Of a stretch of 64,000 bases of DNA, positions 11,801 through 23,734 are shown in pieces. Both the position numbers and the translations under genes were made by a program. Source of the stretch: Taudactylus pleione (lineage: Eukaryota; Chordata; Amphibia; Anura; Myobatrachidae); contig JAUIMM010000001.1 of NCBI GenBank assembly GCA_031769625.1, forward strand, positions 2,604,001 through 2,668,000, written 5' to 3'. The notes beneath the pieces are model-generated. The model was not told the origin of the DNA. It saw nothing but the letters and a program-made list of their open reading frames with translations, and ran no database searches. Every line of letters starts with the position of its first letter. Position 1 is the first letter of the stretch.

Positions 11801-13745
11801 CTGTATCTCTTTGTAATCTGTCTCTGGTGGAGCTGGCTGACTTACCACGGTGCTAGCTGTATCTCTTTGTAGTCTCTTTCTGGTGGAGCTGGCTGACTCA
11901 CCACAGTTCTAGCTGTATCTCTTTTTAGTCTTTCTCTGGTGGAGCTGGCTGACTCTCCACAGTGCAAGCTGTATCTCTTTGTAGTCTGTCTCTGGTGGAG
12001 CTGGCTGACTCACCACAGTTCTAGCTGTATCTCTTTGTAGTCTCTCTCTGGTGGAGCTGGCTGACTCACCACAGTACTAGCTGTATCGCTTTGTAGTCTC
12101 TCTCTGGTGGAGCTGGCTGACTCACCACAGTTCTAGCTGTATCTCTTTGTAGTCTCTCTCTGGTGGAGCTGGCTGACTCACCACAGTACTAGCTGTATCG
12201 CTTTGTAGTCTCTCTCTGGTGGAGCTGGCTGACTCACCACAGTTCTAGCTGTATCTCTTTGTAGTCTCTCTCTGGTGGAGCTGGCTGACTCACCACAGTG
12301 CTAGCTGTATCTCTTTGTAGTCTGTCTCTCATGGAGCTGGCTGACTTACCACAGTGCTAGCTGTATCTCTTTGTAGTCTGTCTCTGGTGGAGCTGGCAGA
12401 CTTACCACAGTGCTAGCTGTATCTCTTTGTGGTCTGTCTCTGGTTGAGCTGGCTGACTCACCAAAGTGCTGCCTGTATCTCTATGTAGTCTGTCTCTGGT
12501 GGAGCTGGCTGACTCACCACAGTGCTGCCTGTATTGCTTTGTAGTCGGTCTCTGGTGGAGCTGGCTGACTCACCATAGTGCTGCCTGTGTCTCTTTGTAG
12601 TCTGTCTCTGGTGGAGCTGGCTGACTCACCACAGTGCTTTCTGTATTGCTTTGTAGTCTGTCTCTGGTGGAGCTGGCTGACTTACCACAGTGCTGTCTGT
12701 ATCTCTTTGTAGTCTCTCTCTGGTGGAGCTGCCAGACTCACCACCGTGCTAGCATTATCTCTTTGTAGTCTGTCTCTGGTGGAGCTGGCTGACTCACCAC
12801 AGTACTAGCTGTATCTCTTTGTAGTCTGTCTCTGGTGGAGATGGCTGACTCACCACAGTGCTGTCTGTATCTCTTTGTAGTCTGTCTCTGGTGGAGCTGG
12901 CTGACTCACCACAGTGCTGCCTGTATCGCTTTGTAGTCTGTCTCTGGTGGAGCTGGCTGACTCACCATAGTGCTGTCTGTACCTCTTTGTAGTCTGTCTC
13001 TGGTGGAGCTGGCTGACTCACCACAGTGCTGCCTGTATCGCTTTGTAGTTTGTCTCTGGTGGATCTGGCTGACTCACCATAGTGCTGCCTGTATCTCTTT
13101 GTAGTCTGTCTCTGGTGGAGCTGGCTGACTCACCACAGTGCTTCCTGTATTGCTTTGTAGTCTGTCTCTGGTGGAGCTGGCTGACTCACCACAGTACTAG
13201 CTGTATCTCTTTGTAGTCTGTCTCTGGTGGAGCTGGCTGACTTACCACAGTGCTGTCTGTATCTCTTTGTAGTCTCTCTCTGGTGGAGCTGGCTGACTCA
13301 CCACAGTGCTGCCTGTATCTCTTTGTAGTCTGTCTCTGGTGGAGCTGGCTGACTCACCACTGTCCTAAATGTATCTCGTTGTAGTCTGTCTCTGGTGGAG
13401 CTGGCTGACTTACCACAGTGCTGTCTGTATCTCTTTGTAGTCTCTCTCTGGTTGAGCTGGCTGACTCACCACAGTGCTAGCATTATCTCTTTGCAGTCTG
13501 TCTCTGGTGGAGCTGGCTGAGTCACCACAGTACTAGCTGTATCTCTTTGTAGTCTGTCTCTGGTGGAGCTGGCTGACTCACCACAGTTCTAGCTGTATCT
13601 CTTTGTAGTCTGTCTCTGGTGGAGCTGGCTGACTCACCACAGTGCTGCCTGTATCGCTTTGTAGTCTGTCTCTGGTGGAGCTGGCTGACTCATCACAGTG
13701 CTGCCTGTGTCGCTTTGTAGTCTGTCTCTGGTGGAGCTGGCTGAT
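11801..13745. repeat. 56-bp minisatellite, part 2
   Basis: The 56-bp array continues and ends at GGAGCTGGCTGATTC near 13745. Together with part 1 it comprises about 46 units. Confidence 0.95.
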
Positions 13746-15026
13746 TCTTTTAATAAGGAGCTACAGCCTCCGTTCACTGCTGTGGTACAATAGTTGCAAA
13801 GATAGGGGAAAAGGCTCACAGCTATGACTGCTGTAGATAGCTTATAGAAGTTTCATCCACTCTGCTGTCTGCACCCTGGTGTGATTGCTGTTTGGATAAT
13901 GCAGCTCTCCCAGCACTCTGCCTCAGCCATCCACTGCCTGTCTCTAGGGGTCTGGCTCTTCTCACACTGCAGCCACAGGTTCACACTGCTGCCCCACTTA
14001 CTGTAACTACAGGGGTTCCAAACACACAGCACTCCTGCTCTCCACTTGGCCCCTGGTCACCACGTGCATTCCGCTCTCCTCACACTACCTGGGATCTCTC
14101 TCTCAGTCAGGGCACAAGCTGCTTACACGTGCAGTTTCCCTACAGCCAGCTCTGGGTCCTAAAGTCCTCCTCCTCCTTCCTCCAAGCATACTGCAGTCCT
14201 GTGCTATTCACGTGAAAGGCTGTAAGGGAGTTAACTTCTGGGGGAATCTTTCAGGGGTGTCACACACACTAATATTATTATTTTTAAGTATTTATTATCA
14301 CGCTTGTATTAGTTGTAAAGAGGTCATAGGTTATTTGGCTCCCCATTATTTCACATCACTAGTTTAAAATATTATTTTCCACTAGTAATTTTCCTCACAT
14401 AGAATTATTCTAAAAAATATTCTTATGAATATCAGCATAATTATTTATTATAACATGTGTATATGTTATATGTGTATATGCATATGTATCAGCATAAGTA
14501 TTTAGTTTTCCATCTCCCAGCTCTTTTAATAATAATAGGGAAGCGGAGGTAGTTTGGAGGAGTGGGGTGTTAGATCCACACAGTGAAGCAAAATATATAG
14601 ACCAAGCCAATTGGAGTTTTATTTACTGAAACAAAAGTAACTTGTTAACATAGACACTTGCAGGTACCATAGGTGAAAAGAATATATCCGGTAATAGAGA
14701 AAACTTCAAACATCCTCTCTAAAGTGAAGTATGTTCCCAAATTACTCTGAGAGCATAAGGAACATTCTACAAATTGCAAATGCATAACTTTTGCCTGATG
14801 TTTTTTTACTCTCTACTTAAACAGGGGACTTTGCTAGTGTACTATTGCATGACATGTGAGTTTACATTTATTTAAGTTAACGGACCGTATATATATAAAT
14901 ATTATATGCCTAATTTGTTCAGTTAAGATATAGAAATCAAATGTACAATTGTTGGAACTATAAAGTTGAGTTTGTTTAAACATATTACAATCATCTTACT
15001 ACAGTATAAGAACTTATTAAACTGTG
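13746..15026. other. No recognisable gene
   Basis: The sequence is mixed in composition, with AT-rich stretches from 14270 onward. No open frame has recognisable domains. The short Ser/Leu-rich frame around 13892-14215 has no family resemblance and is not called. Confidence 0.5.
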
Positions 15027-15213
15027 GGGGTCTATGTACTAAGCAGTGATAAGTGACAGAGTGAAAAGTGATAAGTCTGTGAAAAGTGCCAGCCAATCAG
15101 CTCCTAACTGTCATTTTTCAAACACAGCCTGTGAGATGACAGTTGAAAGCTGATTGGCTGGCACCTTATCACTTTTCACTCTGTCTCCTAATACTGCTTA
15201 GTACATAGACCCC
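15027..15213. mobile_element. Palindromic MITE (about 187 bp)
   Basis: The ends GGGGTCTATGTACTAAGCA and TGCTTAGTACATAGACCCC are inverted repeats. The whole element folds on itself, with arms such as AAGTGCCAGCCAATCAGCT and GCTGATTGGCTGGCACCTT. It is related to the copy at 20007-20168. No coding capacity. Confidence 0.8.
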
Positions 15214-16461
15214 TGTATCTTGTGTGTCACTTTCCTGGAGGAGCAGTGGAGGAGAGAAGTATAGGATTATTCTGGTAAAATGTATACTCATTGTGTGAAC
15301 CAATGTTACATTACACTCCTATAATTCAGCATTTAAATTAGGGTTTTCCAAAGTAGGCCCATACTGCTTACTGATGCTTGGGCAGATCTAGACTTTTCTT
15401 TAAGGGGGGGATTTAATAATTTATTATGACTCCTCCTCTCTCCTGTCCTGGCACCTCCCCTTTCTGGTCCCAACTCCTCCCCTTTACCAGTGGTTTTTTT
15501 TATATATTTTTTTATTTTGGAGGTCACATGGATTATTCCAATCTCTATATTTCTTATTCCTTATTGTCGCACTTGCAGATGAAAAACTGATATATATGTT
15601 TATGTAGCCACTGTAGGTGGGATGTAATATGTATATCCAACCCCTTATCTTATGCATACCGGCATTTATTGATGCCGTATGCATGATTACTTACGCACAG
15701 GACAACACGTCCGATAAGAGCTGTCCCATGCAAAGTTATGATTCTCAGTTTATGACTGTGGGCCAGCACATGCCGTTAGGGAGGAGGGATCAATGCCCAG
15801 GACAAACAGCACTCGCACCTGCTCAATGTAGGCACAGGAAGGTGCCAATAGCCATGTGCCATCCCCGGCCAGGCCCCCACTTATCTGGTTGAGGCATGCC
15901 TGGGAGTACATACGAGTGTGCAGACTAGAGGCTGTAGTGTGACCAGGGAGAGAGAGGTGGACAGGATCACGCTTGCTGCTGCTGTTATTACAGATCTCTG
16001 CAAACTGAAGTTCAGCCTCAGCGGCTCCGTGAGCCGAACGTTCAGCAACCCCCACCCACGGCTCGGTCTGGCTTGTGATGGAGCAGCTCTGTGACCTTAG
16101 CTCAATTCTAGGCTGGGAGCAGTCTGCACACAGAAAGAACTTTATGGACACTGCAGCCCTCCCTCACCACCTCGGAGCTCCGCACAGTACAGCCTAATAA
16201 ATCATGCAAATGGCCTGATCCATCTCTGCATATTTAACTCCTGGGGGTGTGTGTACAGTGTCATCTTAACCTGCGTAGTGCTGGATTGCAGGAATGATCA
16301 AGGATGGACTTTGCTAAGGGGTGCGATCGCTCCATTCGCCCACCCCTGGATCCGCCACTGGGTGGAGGCACTGATCTAAAAGGAGGTACACCACTTAGCA
16401 GGAGGTAAAGGGTGGGTACACAAGACTACATGGGAGTTAGTAACCTGGTGTCCCTTTAGAG
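15214..16461. other. No recognisable gene
   Basis: Non-repetitive to weakly repetitive sequence. Short open frames at 15617-15892 and 15750-16151 lie on opposite strands of the same stretch and show no domain signature. I see nothing else to support. Confidence 0.45.
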
Positions 16462-16793
16462 CAGTGGTGGGGAACCTTTTTTCTGCCGAGGACCATTTTG
16501 ATATATATAAATTTATTTTTGGGCCCAGAGCAGGCCACGCCCCCTCCATGTGACATCACATGGGGCGGGCTACAATTGCAGCAATGCCAGAGCATCCTGA
16601 GGATGCTCCAGGGAGCTGTAAGGGCAGCAGTGCGACCATCTGAAGTGTCCTAAGGACCCTCCAGGTGGCACTGCTACATAGATTCTGGCTGCATGATGCC
16701 ATTCTAGGCACCCTACTAGCCAGATGAGGTTAGCAGAATAAAGCTCCGAGGGCCAGATCAAATAAAGCCCAGGCATGAGGTTCCGCATCCCTG
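16462..16793. mobile_element. hAT-type MITE (332 bp)
   Basis: The left end CAGTGGTGGGGAACCTTTTT is an imperfect inverted repeat of the right end (GGTTCCGCATCCCTG). The 8-bp flanks CTTTAGAG (16454-16461) and CTTTAAAA (16794-16801) match at 6 of 8 positions, the target-site length typical of hAT elements. The inner text (CTGCCGAGGACCATTTTGAT) is of a type I associate with widespread vertebrate hAT-derived repeats. Non-coding. Confidence 0.65.
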
Positions 16794-17157
16794 CTTTAAA
16801 AAGTGTAGGGGGGTTACATAAGGTACATTGTCTAATACCCAGTGGAGTAACTAGGGGGGGATTGAGCGGGGCACATGCCCTGGGCACCGTGGCAGGCCCA
16901 GCAGAGGGGGATGCCGCTGGCCAGGGAATCATACCCGTCCCTTTCCCAGAAAATTCTACGATTTGCGGGTCCACATGGAGTTAAATGATGCAAATCACTA
17001 AATTTAGCCAGGCCCCCTCCTCGCAGACCTGCAATTTCCCCATTAAATATCCCCATCCTGCCCAGTTCACTAGGAAGTGGGCAGGATGCCGGAGATCTGC
17101 CTATACTTCCAGAGGTAAGTGGGGCTACTCGAAAAATTGGGCATGTAGGCAAGTATG

Positions 17158-18245
17158 ATCTGTGTCAGTGTGTGTGTGTCTGTCTGCGTGTATCTGCGTC
17201 AGTGTGTGTTTCTGTCTGTGTGTGTGTGTGTCTGTCTGTGTGTATCTGTGTCAGTGTGTGTGTCTGTCTGTGTGTGTATCTGTGTCAGTGTGTATCTGTG
17301 TCTGTCTGTGTGTATCTGTGTCTGTCTGTGTGTATCTATGTCAGTGTGTGTGTCTGTCTGTGTGTGTATCTGTGTCAGCGTGTATCTGTGTCTGTCTGTG
17401 TGTATCTGTGTCTGTCTGTGTGTATCTATGTCAGTGTGTGTGTCTGTCTGTGTGTATCTGTGTCAGTGTGTGTGTCTGTCTGTGTATCTGTGTCAGTGTG
17501 TGTGTCTGTGTGTTTGTCTCTCTCTGTGTGTATCTGTGTCAGTGTGTGTGTATCTGTGTCAGTGTGTGTCTGTGTGTGTATCTGTGTCAGTGTGTGTGTC
17601 AGTGTGTGTGTATCTGTGTCAGTGTGTGTCTGTCTGTGTGTATCTGTGTCAGTGTATTTGTCTGTCTGTGTGTATCTGTGTCAGTGTGTGTGTGTGTGTG
17701 TCTGTCTGTGTGTATCTGTGTCAGTATGTGTGTGTCTGTCTGTGTGTATCTGTGTCAGTGTGTGTGTCTGTCTGTGTGTGTATCTGTGTCTGTCTGTGTG
17801 TATCTGTGTCAGTGTGTGTGTGTGTCTGTGTGTATCTGTGTCAGTGTGTGTGTCTATCTGTGTGTGTCCTTGTGTATCTGTGTCAGTGTGTGTCTGTCTG
17901 TGTGTATCTGTGTCAGTGTGTGTGCCTCTGTGTGTATCTGTGTCTGTGTGTATCTGTGTCTGTCTGTGTGTATCTATGTCAGTGTGTGTGTCTGTTTGTG
18001 TGTATCTGTGTCAGTGTGTGTGTGTCTGTCTGTGTATCTGTGTCAGTGTGTGTGTCTGTGTTTGTGTGTGCCTGTCTGTGTGTATCTGTGTCAGTGTGTG
18101 TGTGTCAGTGTGTATCTGTGTCAGTGTGTGTATGTCTGTGTATCTGTGTGTGTATGTGTGTCATTGTGTGTACCTGTGTCAGTGTGTGTGTGTGTCAGTG
18201 TGTGTGTATCTGTGTCAGTGTGTGTCTGTCTGTATGTATCTGTTG
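17158..18245. repeat. TG-rich satellite inside the hAT element
   Basis: About 1.1 kb of TGTGTGTATCTGTGTCAGTG, TGTCTGTCTGTGTG and similar modules. Three overlapping open frames on one strand consist only of Cys/Val/Ser and are artefacts. Confidence 0.95.
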
Positions 18246-19040
18246 ATGATGGTGTGCTGAGAGACAATGCAGGGTGAGATGATAGTGTGCTGAGAGACCC
18301 CTGGGTGGGGAGGTGATGGTGTGGGTGAGAACAGGGGGGAGATGATGGTGTGCTAGAGACAATGCAGGGTGAGATGATAGTGTGCTGAGAGACCACACGG
18401 TGGGGAGGTGATGGTGTGGGTGAGAGACAATGCAGGGGGGAGGTGATGGTGTGCTGAGAGATCACGTGGTGGGGAGGTGATGGTGTGGGTGAGAGACAAT
18501 GCAGGGGGGAGGTGATGGTGTGCTGAGAGACCATGTGGTGGGGATGTGATGGTGTGGGTGAGAGACAATGCAGGGGGGGAGGTGATGGTATGCTGAGACC
18601 AGGCGGTGGGGAGGAGATGGTGTGCTGAGAGATGATGTAGGGGGAGATAATAGTGTGCTGAGAGACAATGCAGGGGAGATGATATTGTGCTAAGAGACCA
18701 CGTAGTGGGGAGGTGATGGTGTGCTGAGAAACAAAGCAGGGGGGAGGTTATGGTGTGGGTGAGAGACAACGCAGGGGCAAGGTGATGGCATGGCTGAGAG
18801 ATAATGTGGTGGGGAGGTGATGGTGTGGCTGAGAGATAATGTGGTGGGGAGGTGATGGAGTGCTGAGAGACGACGCAGGGGGAGGTGATGTCATGGCTGA
18901 GATGATGCAGGGGTGAGGTGATGGTGTGCTGAGAGACGATGATGATGGTGTGGCTGACAGACGACCCAGGGGGGAGGTGAAGGTGTGCTGTGAGACGATG
19001 CGGGGGGGGAGATTGTGTGGCTGAGAGATGCAGGGGGAAG
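18246..19040. repeat. About 33-bp minisatellite inside the hAT element
   Basis: Repeats of GGTGATGGTGTGCTGAGAGA, ACAATGCAGGGGGGAGG and ACCACGTGGTGGGG in variable register. The minus-strand open frame (Ser/Pro/His-rich) is a by-product. Confidence 0.88.
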
Positions 19041-19471
19041 GAAGTTACACAGGGAGCATGAGTCTGGTTGAACCGCTGTTGTATGATGCTGACCTTGTTA
19101 ATATTCCTAACAGGGATCTTCTGGACAATGTGACCTGCATGAATAGTGAATACTGACTGAAGACACCATCTTCCCAGGGAGGATACATTTCTTAAGAGAT
19201 TCCACATTGTGGCATGCAAATATAGTTCTCGACGTGTGTGTGTGTGGGGGAGGCGCCATTCTTCAACTTGCCCTGGGCTCCAAATAACATAGTTACGCTT
19301 CTGCTAGTACCTATCGCTAATAATACACCCTGTGCTGAACAATTTTTACGAGTTTATGTATAAATGAGAAATACTTTAATGGCTTATCAGCCGATACACC
19401 TGTGATTCTAATTGGATAGTTTAATAACACAAAGGTAAAACGCACCACCATGTACTAATGACTAACAGTAT

Positions 19472-19647
19472 GGGGTAAATTTACTAAGATGGGAGTTCTA
19501 TTAAGAAGTGATGTTGCCCATAGCAGCCAGTCAGATTCCAGGTATTATCTTTTAGAAGGTGCTAGATAAATGAATAGTAGAATCTGATTGGTTGCTATGG
19601 GCAACATCACTTCTTAAACAGAACTCCGATCTTAGTAAATTTACCCC
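19472..19647. mobile_element. Palindromic MITE (about 176 bp)
   Basis: The ends GGGGTAAATTTACTAAGAT and ATCTTAGTAAATTTACCCC are perfect inverted repeats. Inner arms around GATGTTGCCCATAGCA and TGCTATGGGCAACATC make the whole element a long hairpin. A 3-bp TAT flanks both sides. Related copies are at 22959-23132 and 28351-28473. Confidence 0.85.
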
Positions 19648-20006
19648 TATACGTCACGCAGAGTGAATCTCTAATGGGGGAGATGCCACCCAATGCGCAC
19701 TTCATACCCCCCTCACACGACGAAGCAGTGCTTGTCTGAAAAGGGGGTGTGACCTAACAGAAAGGGTGTGGCCTACTGAAAATTCATCAGGGGGCGTGCC
19801 CAGAATCCCCGCTAATGCTGAGCTGCCTCCGGGAACTAGTTCCTGCACTGTTGGCTCCTCCTCTGTGACAGGAGCCGAGTGCTGCAGGAGAATGTCACAC
19901 ATCAGCACCCGACTCCTGTCACTGAGGAGGAGCTGGCATTTTGGTGTCATCCTCTTAGAGGATGACACCTGTTGTGGCCCATACCTCCATAGTGATGCCA
20001 CTGGGG

Positions 20007-20168
20007 AGATGCACTAAGCCTTGGGGAGTGATAAAGTGGAGATAAAGTACCAACCAACCAGCTTCTAACTGTCAGTTTAGAGGGTTGTGTTTGAAAAATG
20101 AGTTAGGAGCTGATTGGTTGGTACTTTATCTCTCTCCACTTTATCACTCTCCAAGGCTTAGTGCATCT
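20007..20168. mobile_element. Palindromic MITE (about 162 bp)
   Basis: AGATGCACTAAGCC / GGCTTAGTGCATCT ends, with inner arms GAGTGATAAAGTGGAGATAA and TTATCTCTCTCCACTTTATC. It is related to the element at 15027-15213. Confidence 0.78.
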
Positions 20169-21279
20169 TGAAATAAAGAGAGGGAGTTTGGTCATGTGAT
20201 TGCAGACAGGCACACAGATTGGTTCCATGCAGGGGCGGTTTAAGAGAGCAGAAGGTCTGTGTGCAGACTCCGGCAGTGCAGTAGACTCTGACTTGGTGCC
20301 AGAATCTCTTGTGCATGTGCAGGGCTCCAGGAAAATGGCACCCACACCTTATTCCCAGGGACATCTCTACTGCACATGTGCAAATCACCAGGAAAATGGC
20401 AGCTGAGCCATTTTCCCTGTGACTTTTGTTGCTCTGCAGCGCTAGTCTGCTGGCAGATGCAGGACTCCGGAGACTGCGGAGAGTTAAGTATAACTATTTA
20501 TGGGTGCACAGTGTGAGCCCCCTGGCCCGTGTGCACTGCACACCCTGCACCAAGTATAGTTACTCCATTGGCTCCATGTAATTTTTAAATAGCTTTCAGG
20601 CAGTACAATTGGGTTAGCCTTGAAAAAATTCTGAGAGCAAAAAGTTGGTGGAACGCTGGCTGTGTATTAATGTGCTGAAAGGTACTGAAATTGAAATAGT
20701 GATGTGTGTGTTTCATGAATAAGTTGCAGTATAAGCTAGTGGTGGTCCCTACGCAAAGTGCATTATACAGAGCATGCTTGCCTACCCTCCCGATTTGGTC
20801 AGAAATCGGGTGCTCTCCCGACCTCCCGGGAAGGCAGGCAATCCTCCCACAAGTTGCCGACCCCTCCTGCCCCCCTGCAATTACATGAGAATCCCTGGCA
20901 GCGGGGGGCAGGGGCAGATTGGGCCTCCGGGACACCGGGCTGGTTCCCACTGGGCTGGTCCCTGCCAAATACTTACCCACTCCCGCTGCCGCGATTGGAG
21001 CTCAGCTCCGATCGGGCCGCTCTACACGGCTGCTGGTAGGAAAAAAAAAAAGACTGATGGGAGAGCCGCTGCGCAGCCACAGCAGGTCCTCCCACAAGCC
21101 ATTGCGGACCCTGTCAGTCACCACTGACGGCTCCGCCTCCATCTGGCTCCTCTGCACCCAGGCCCGACTCCATGCATTCAGGAGAAGCAGCACTGCAGTG
21201 GGCAGCCAAGAAGAGCAGCTGCTGGTAAATGGCGTGCGGCAGCGGGGGCGGCGACGGCTGACACGCGGGCCCAGCTGAG

Positions 21280-21600
21280 ACACACAGGTGCTGGAAGGAA
21301 TGAGGCTGACACACACGGGCTGATACACAGGCTGGGTTGGGGTAATGGGTCTGAGAGACACACACACACTGGGCCTGGGGGAATGGGTCTGAGAGACACA
21401 CTGGGTCTGAGAGAAAGTGGTTGAGAGACACACTGGATCTTGGGAATGAGGCTGAGACACAATGGGACTGAGGGAATGAGGCTGAGAGTTACAGGTGGGC
21501 TTGGGTATGGAGAGATGCAGGGGGTCCTGGAAAGAGACTTGGAGGCCCGGAGATTCACAGGGAGCCTGGAGAAGCACAGGGGGAGCTGAGGATAGAGAGA
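21280..21600. repeat. Minisatellite with GAGAGACACACTGGGTCTGA-like units
   Basis: Imperfect units contain GGAATGAGGCTGAGA and GAGACACACTGG. The overlapping open frames are artefacts. Confidence 0.75.
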
Positions 21601-21749
21601 CGTAAAAGGGTCTGAAGTAACACGGGGGCCTGGAAAGACACAGAAATTGTTTGATCAGGGAAATTCACATTTTGTCCTGCACAAAAACTGCTGTTACTCT
21701 ACATTATCTGGTTATGATGATGACATTGGTTACATTTCTACGTAAACAG

Positions 21750-21843
21750 GCATCTTCCAGACAGTGTGATCTTGAATAGTGAATACCGGCTGAAGACGCT
21801 GAAGAGGCTCAAATTCTTCAGATGCAGAGAACCCGCCATATAG
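21750..21843 (+). other. Exon-like segment within a hAT element
   Basis: The segment is preceded by a 3' splice-site-like sequence (ACATTTCTACGTAAACAG) and followed by a consensus 5' splice site (TAG|GTAAGA at 21841-21848). Its 94 nt contain one open frame, ending in TAG at the donor. A diverged copy starts at 19114, also after an AG acceptor (TTAATATTCCTAACAG), inside the other hAT family at 16840-19303, and there the frame is interrupted. It could be a remnant of an ancestral transposon exon or a captured host exon. The protein family is not recognised. Confidence 0.35.
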
Positions 21844-22245
21844 GTAAGAAAAAAAGACTTCCAAACTCACTGGCCTGTACCTAGTGCAGAGGGATGGACG
21901 GTGTATCACTCACCAAGATTTCTGTTGCTGATCCTTCTCCCCTCAGTGGCTTACAAAAGCCCCTCCAGGCCCCAAGAGTAGGGAGGATCCTGCGCTCCTC
22001 CACAGACCCCGCCCCCACAACAGACCCGCCCCCATAAGGGCTGCTTCCAGAAATTTCCTGGGCTGGTTTTCCATCCCAATCCGGGGGCCTGTGACGTTTC
22101 ACGCCGTAATCGAGTAATTTTGGCCCCGCCTCCTGCTTCACAATGCCCGCTCCGCGCACAACAGCCAGTTACGCCTCCGATTCTGCTGATCTGGCTGCCC
22201 CCTCCCGGAAGGGACAGCCAGAATGTCGGCATCTCTGATACAGTG

Positions 22246-22950
22246 GCTAAATGCCAACTGGCTTATTCACATTACCCATTCCACACTGCATTCAGCTAAT
22301 GCTGATCGGGCACTGCTGCTACAGAGGACAGGCGCAGAATACTGACAAGCTGAATGTCATTACCTAACCTGCACTGCATCAACAATTAGCTACAGTTACA
22401 AGCAGGGGCACCAAGAAGGGGGGGCGGGTACTAATTACCCAGGCCCAGGCTTTCTGGAGGGGCCCGATGCCTCCCCCCCTCCCTCTTACCTCACGGCAGC
22501 CCAGCACATGCTGCTGTAGCAGCTGCAGCAGTGTCCTATGCCTGTGGGGGGGAGTGATCACACTGACCGTGCCCCCCTGTCTTTGCACCGGGCTGAGGGG
22601 CTCACGGCGTGCAGTGCTGCTTCGTGGTGCTGCAAAAAAAAAAAATTAAACAAAAATTAATTGAAGGGGCCGTGACCACACCTCCCATGATTAGACCACG
22701 CCCCCTTCTCCCGGGCTCGGCACGGCTCTCAACGCCCCGGGTAATAAGTGGAATCTAAACAGCAATAATATCTGTATGCTGTGAGCAAGATAGACATCTA
22801 TTCTTATAGGCTAACATCACTTTATTCCTCATAATAATACTGATTACTATTGTGTTAAGAGATATAGCTTTCATCCAGAATAAGCAAAGGACCGTTGCTA
22901 TTCGCAAGTCACAGAGTATAAAAACATCTGTGCTGATAAGTTAAAATTAG
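22246..22950. other. No recognisable gene
   Basis: This contains a GC-rich hAT-like fragment (GGGGCACCAAGAAGGGGGGG near 22403, CCCGGGTAATAAG near 22735) and then AT-rich single-copy-looking sequence. Nothing coding is supported. Confidence 0.45.
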
Positions 22951-22958
22951 TCCACATA

Positions 22959-23132
22959 GGGGTTATATTAATTCAAGTGCTGTTTTTTAGAAGTGGAGTT
23001 GTTGCCCATAGCAACCAATCAGATTCTATTTATCATTTATCTAGCACCTTCTACAATATAATAGCTAGAATCTGATTGGTTTCTATGGGCAGCCTCCACT
23101 ACCTAAAACCCGCACTTTAGTAAATATACCCC
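22959..23132. mobile_element. Palindromic MITE, same family as 19472-19647
   Basis: The interior GTTGCCCATAGCAACCAATC pairs with GATTGGTTTCTATGGGCA. The right end GTAAATATACCCC is conserved and the left end has decayed. Confidence 0.75.
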
Positions 23133-23734
23133 TTAGTATAACACCTACTGTTTTTAAAGAAACAGCTCCTGACTAATATAATTAATGAGCTGTGTTATCT
23201 GTAAGTTACAGGCAATGAAGACATTTATGCCGGTAGGTTAATTATTACCTATTTGAGACAGCTTTTCGCTGAACGTTTTCTTTAAAGGGCAAACAACCTT
23301 ACCATATATTGATCTCTTTGTTGACTAATATAGTTTTAATAGGTGATTTTCCCTACTGATAGGAGCAATTTCTTAAGGACATATAAAACAGTATCTCACT
23401 GTAATCCACCTCCTGCTACTGAATAAATTACTCCACCTGGTATTTGCCCATTGGAACAATCTGAACAGATACAAATGTTTCCAGTTACAGTGGACATAAC
23501 ATCCACATAATTAAATAATTAAACTAACCTGCAACCTCCCTTATGTAGGGTACACAAAGACAACAGAACGGTCAGCAGACTGCCCCAGACATGGGATGTA
23601 ATCAGCATCCTGACAGGATGGCGCTAGTCAGAATACCGGTGCTGAAATCCCAACAGCAGTCGGAATACCGGCTTTAGAATCCCTACTGCTAACATTCCTA
23701 TGGTAAATATTACAGTTAGGGGGATGGTTAGGTT

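Larger units (their letters stand above)
16840..19303. mobile_element. hAT-type non-autonomous element with internal arrays
   Basis: The ends CAGTGGAGTAACTAGG and (reverse complement) CAGAAGCGTAACTATG are terminal inverted repeats. The flanks CTAATACC (16832-16839) and CTAGTACC (19304-19311) form an 8-bp target duplication with one mismatch. The right end (TTGCCCTGGGCTCCAAATA) is shared with the element at 53600-55187, so they are one family. The interior holds part of another MITE (about 16929-17157), a TG-rich array and an approximately 33-bp array. No transposase frame is present. Confidence 0.78.
20909..22087. mobile_element. Nested hAT-type insertion
   Basis: The left end CAGGGGCAGATTGGGCC is an imperfect inverted repeat of the right end (CCATCCCAATCCGGGGG). 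It separates two halves of the 20773-22237 element. The G-rich target blurs the exact duplication. The interior holds a GACACAC-rich array (21280-21600) and an exon-like segment (21750-21843). No transposase was found. Confidence 0.6.
20773..22237. mobile_element. hAT-type element of the CATACTTGCC family, interrupted
   Basis: The left part (GCTTGCCTACCCTCCCGATT) and right part (CCTCCTGCTTCACAATGCC, CCCTCCCGGAAGGGACAGCC) match the uninterrupted copy at 55943-56336. The flanks ATACAGAG (20765-20772) and ATACAGTG (22238-22245) form an 8-bp target duplication with one mismatch. It is split by a later insertion at about 20909-22087. Confidence 0.68.

Noticed and set aside
10656..13745. Possible CRISPR-like or coding repeat array
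   Set aside because: Units are contiguous 56-bp tandem repeats without unique spacers, and the context is eukaryotic.
17155..18277. Three overlapping plus-strand frames of about 360-370 codons made of Cys/Val/Ser
   Set aside because: Pure TG-repeat translation in all three frames, lying inside a transposon.
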